In this document: positions 34,283 through 36,014 of the stretch, in pieces
Layout of the letters: the number at the start of each line of letters is the position of its first letter
Position numbering within the stretch: position 1 is the first letter of the stretch
Source: Clostridia bacterium
GTDB taxonomy: Bacteria; Bacillota; Clostridia; Oscillospirales; CAG-272
Direction: 5' to 3'
DNA: 36,014 bases
Assembly (NCBI GenBank): GCA_017504245.1
Contig: JAFVRQ010000076.1
Location: forward strand, 1 to 36,014
Translations under genes and position numbers: made by a program
The notes under the pieces: model-generated
What the model was told of the DNA's origin: nothing
Seen by the model: the letters and a program-made list of their open reading frames with translations, nothing else
Databases searched by the model: none

Positions 34283-35560
34283 ATGAATCCATTTAATGAA
34301 AAGGGGATAGCACCGGAAAAGGCGTTGCAAAACTGGAGTGAGATGTATCCCGAGTCCTACAACAAAAAGACGGTTGATCCTTACACGAAGACGCGAATTA
34401 TCCTGATGAACGGCACGGAGTTTGAGGCGAATTGGTTTTCGCATCAGTTTGCGCGCCATATTGACGACAACGATTTACGCCGCGAGCTTGCCCTGACGCG
34501 CGAGGTTGAAAAGCAGCAGCAACTTAAAATTTCGCTCTTAAAGCCCGTCAACGAAACCGTGCTGGAGCACACCATCGGCTACGAGCAGCTTGCGGTTGAT
34601 CTGACTGCCGAGCTTGCCAAGAGGGAAAAGGATTGCAACGTTAAAAAGGCCCTTGATTTTGCGCTTTTGGAGGATTTTGACCATCTTTACAGATACTCGG
34701 ATTTGCTTGATATGACCGAGGGGACGTCGCCCGAATTCTTGGTGGGCAGATACACGGAAATTATGCCCGGCAGACCGACGATTTCGCATCACAGATTCCC
34801 CAAGGACAACGTCAGAAAGAGCATAAATTCAAAGCTTGCCGACGTGCAAACCGTGCTTGACACGATGATAATCACCGCCGCGGAGCAGCAGACGATGAAT
34901 TACTATATGAACGTTACTAATTTTGCCTGCAACGATTTGGCGAGAAGGCTTTATCAGGAAATCGCGCTCGTTGAGGAGGAGCACGTTACTCATTATGAGT
35001 CGCTTATGGACCCCAATGCGACTTGGCTTGAGATGCTTCTTTGGCACGAATACTGCGAATGCTATCTCTATTGGTCCTGCTATATGACCGAAACGGACGA
35101 TTACGTCAGACGGATGTGGGAATACAATCTCTATACGGAGATCGGGCATCTTCACAAGGCGTGCGAGCTTTTGCAGAAATTCGAGGGCAAGCATTGGCAA
35201 CAGGTTATTCCGTGCGGTGAATTTCCCGCGCCCATCGTGTTGCACGAAAATATTGATTACGTTAGAGATGTTCTTGCCAACACCGTGCAATACACAACAG
35301 GGAAGGATAATCAGTATTTTAGGGTTGAGGAGCTTCCGAGTGATGCCGATTTCTTCCATTTTCAGAATATTACGAATTCGAGCGTGGATATCGTGCCCTC
35401 GCACAAGGTGATTGAGAATTATCTGCGCCGACACAAGCACGATTATCGCTTTGAGGTGGCGGAAAATCCAATCCCTGCCTTGCGCAATCGAAGATGCGAC
35501 AACACAGACGTTGGCAGAGTGCCTTGCGCTGCTGAGTCCACGGATTTTTTCTGTAATTAA
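34283..35560 (+). CDS. Ferritin-like di-iron protein of unknown function
   Basis: 425 residues; AAAGGAG lies 6-7 nt before the ATG. Not a named enzyme to me, but helices carry ferritin-like metal ligands. In the second half, Glu201, Glu231-x2-His234 (EEEHVTHYE), Glu256/259 (WHEYCECY) and Glu286-x2-His289 (TEIGHLHK) give the E, ExxH, E, ExxH order of a di-iron four-helix bundle. In the first half, YEQLAVDLTAEL (~100-111) and LLEDFDHLYRYSDLL (~128-142) look like half of another bundle, so the protein may be a duplicated ferritin-like fold. The last ~27 residues (after ~398) are Cys/Arg-rich and look unlike the rest. Possible role in oxygen or peroxide defence; inference. Single-gene unit. Confidence 0.75.
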   Translation: MNPFNEKGIAPEKALQNWSEMYPESYNKKTVDPYTKTRIILMNGTEFEANWFSHQFARHIDDNDLRRELALTREVEKQQQLKISLLKPVNETVLEHTIGYEQLAVDLTAELAKREKDCNVKKALDFALLEDFDHLYRYSDLLDMTEGTSPEFLVGRYTEIMPGRPTISHHRFPKDNVRKSINSKLADVQTVLDTMIITAAEQQTMNYYMNVTNFACNDLARRLYQEIALVEEEHVTHYESLMDPNATWLEMLLWHEYCECYLYWSCYMTETDDYVRRMWEYNLYTEIGHLHKACELLQKFEGKHWQQVIPCGEFPAPIVLHENIDYVRDVLANTVQYTTGKDNQYFRVEELPSDADFFHFQNITNSSVDIVPSHKVIENYLRRHKHDYRFEVAENPIPALRNRRCDNTDVGRVPCAAESTDFFCN

Positions 35561-35566
35561 TAATCA

Positions 35567-35595
35567 AAACCACCGATTTATCAGTCGGTGGTTTT
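35567..35595 (+). terminator. Terminator of the ferritin-like gene
   Basis: AAAACCACCGA / TCGGTGGTTTT, an 11-bp perfect stem ending in a T-run. Confidence 0.92.
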
Positions 35596-35607
35596 GTGTT
35601 TGTGGGG

Positions 35608-36014
35608 GATAAATTGGGATTTAGCGAGTAGTTAGTGGAGTAAAAAATGGGGTCGCCTCTTTTCTTGCTTGCCTCACGGCAGACATTTGCTAACGCAAAA
35701 CCGAAAAGTGAAAAAGCTCCGCAAAACTTTTATCAGTGGGCTTGTGCAGATTTGACGTAAATTTTCGATAATTTGTTTTTGAACAAATTATCGGTTTTGA
35801 AACTCCAATTCTGTCCTTATGTATAAATACAACGGTCAGTATTGAACTTTCAAAACTACGAAAACCACTATTTACATAGTGATTTTCTAAAATTTACTTT
35901 GTTAAACTATAGCCATTTTGATAGCGATGTGGCTACGCATTCATTAGCAAATCATAGATTTTCGAGCTGCCTGCCCACAGCGAGAAAATCGTTTTGTGTC
36001 AACTCGTTGACACG
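35608..36014. repeat. Interspersed element E with hairpins, cut by window end
   Basis: Begins with GATAAATTGGGATTTAGC, the complement of the right end of element D. The first ~190 bp parallel the left half of element B, with ~50 bp extra, including a perfect 12-bp hairpin with TTTG loop at 35766-35793 (stem CGATAATTTGTT). The last ~90 bp match the interior of element B in reverse orientation and end in another hairpin (35996-36013, stem GTGTCAAC). No gene seen in these ~400 bp. Confidence 0.7.

Overview
The window reads as chromosomal DNA of an anaerobic, low-GC Gram-positive bacterium, most likely an uncultured gut member of the Clostridia. Supporting signs are AT-rich intergenic DNA with near-consensus sigma-A promoters (17-bp spacers throughout), strong AGGAGG-type ribosome binding sites, a class A-like RNase P RNA, a complete Rnf complex, a PPi-type phosphofructokinase, a two-gene SUF-like Fe-S assembly system and several very large BspA-like leucine-rich-repeat lipoproteins. 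This placement is inference from gene content; no marker phylogeny was possible.

Layout: rnpB (21-383) is followed by a 2059-residue surface lipoprotein (732-6911) whose long leader carries a terminator-like hairpin. The rnf operon (rnfCDGEAB, minus strand, 11969-7041) runs convergent to it. An FkbM-type methyltransferase (12311-13396, minus) sits between two repeat elements. Next come a nucleoside phosphorylase with a HIT protein, and two tandem paralogous lipoproteins (14997-18063). A divergent pair follows: a small membrane protein and an S24-type autocleaving repressor. Then a D-2-hydroxyacid dehydrogenase converges on a small lipoprotein. A metabolic plus-strand block follows: SmsC/SmsB-like Fe-S assembly (21262-22915), PPi-phosphofructokinase and a one-nucleotide-overlapping Nudix plus radical-SAM fusion protein (to 25620). 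Two more giant lipoproteins (25870-29256 and 29506-33918) share a duplicated ~200-bp promoter block; the second is a close paralog of the first giant lipoprotein of the window. The window ends with a ferritin-like protein of unknown role (34283-35560) and a repeat element cut by the window edge.

How it fits together: Rnf couples ferredoxin oxidation to NAD reduction and ion pumping, and needs many Fe-S clusters, for which the SUF-like pair is a plausible supplier. PPi-PFK points to PPi-linked, energy-saving glycolysis. The giant lipoproteins combine CxxC zinc-ribbon-like repeats with LRR_5 repeats and are probably exposed, recombining adhesin-like surface proteins.

The least explained material is non-coding. 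At least four, probably five, interspersed elements share terminal motifs related to GATAAATTGGGATTTAT and GATTTATSGGGGAG. Two of them (13433-13672 and 35608-end) carry a hairpin of identical geometry (12-bp stem, TTTG loop) but unrelated stem sequence, which suggests the fold is conserved rather than the sequence. No tRNA, CRISPR array, transposase or phage structural gene was seen.
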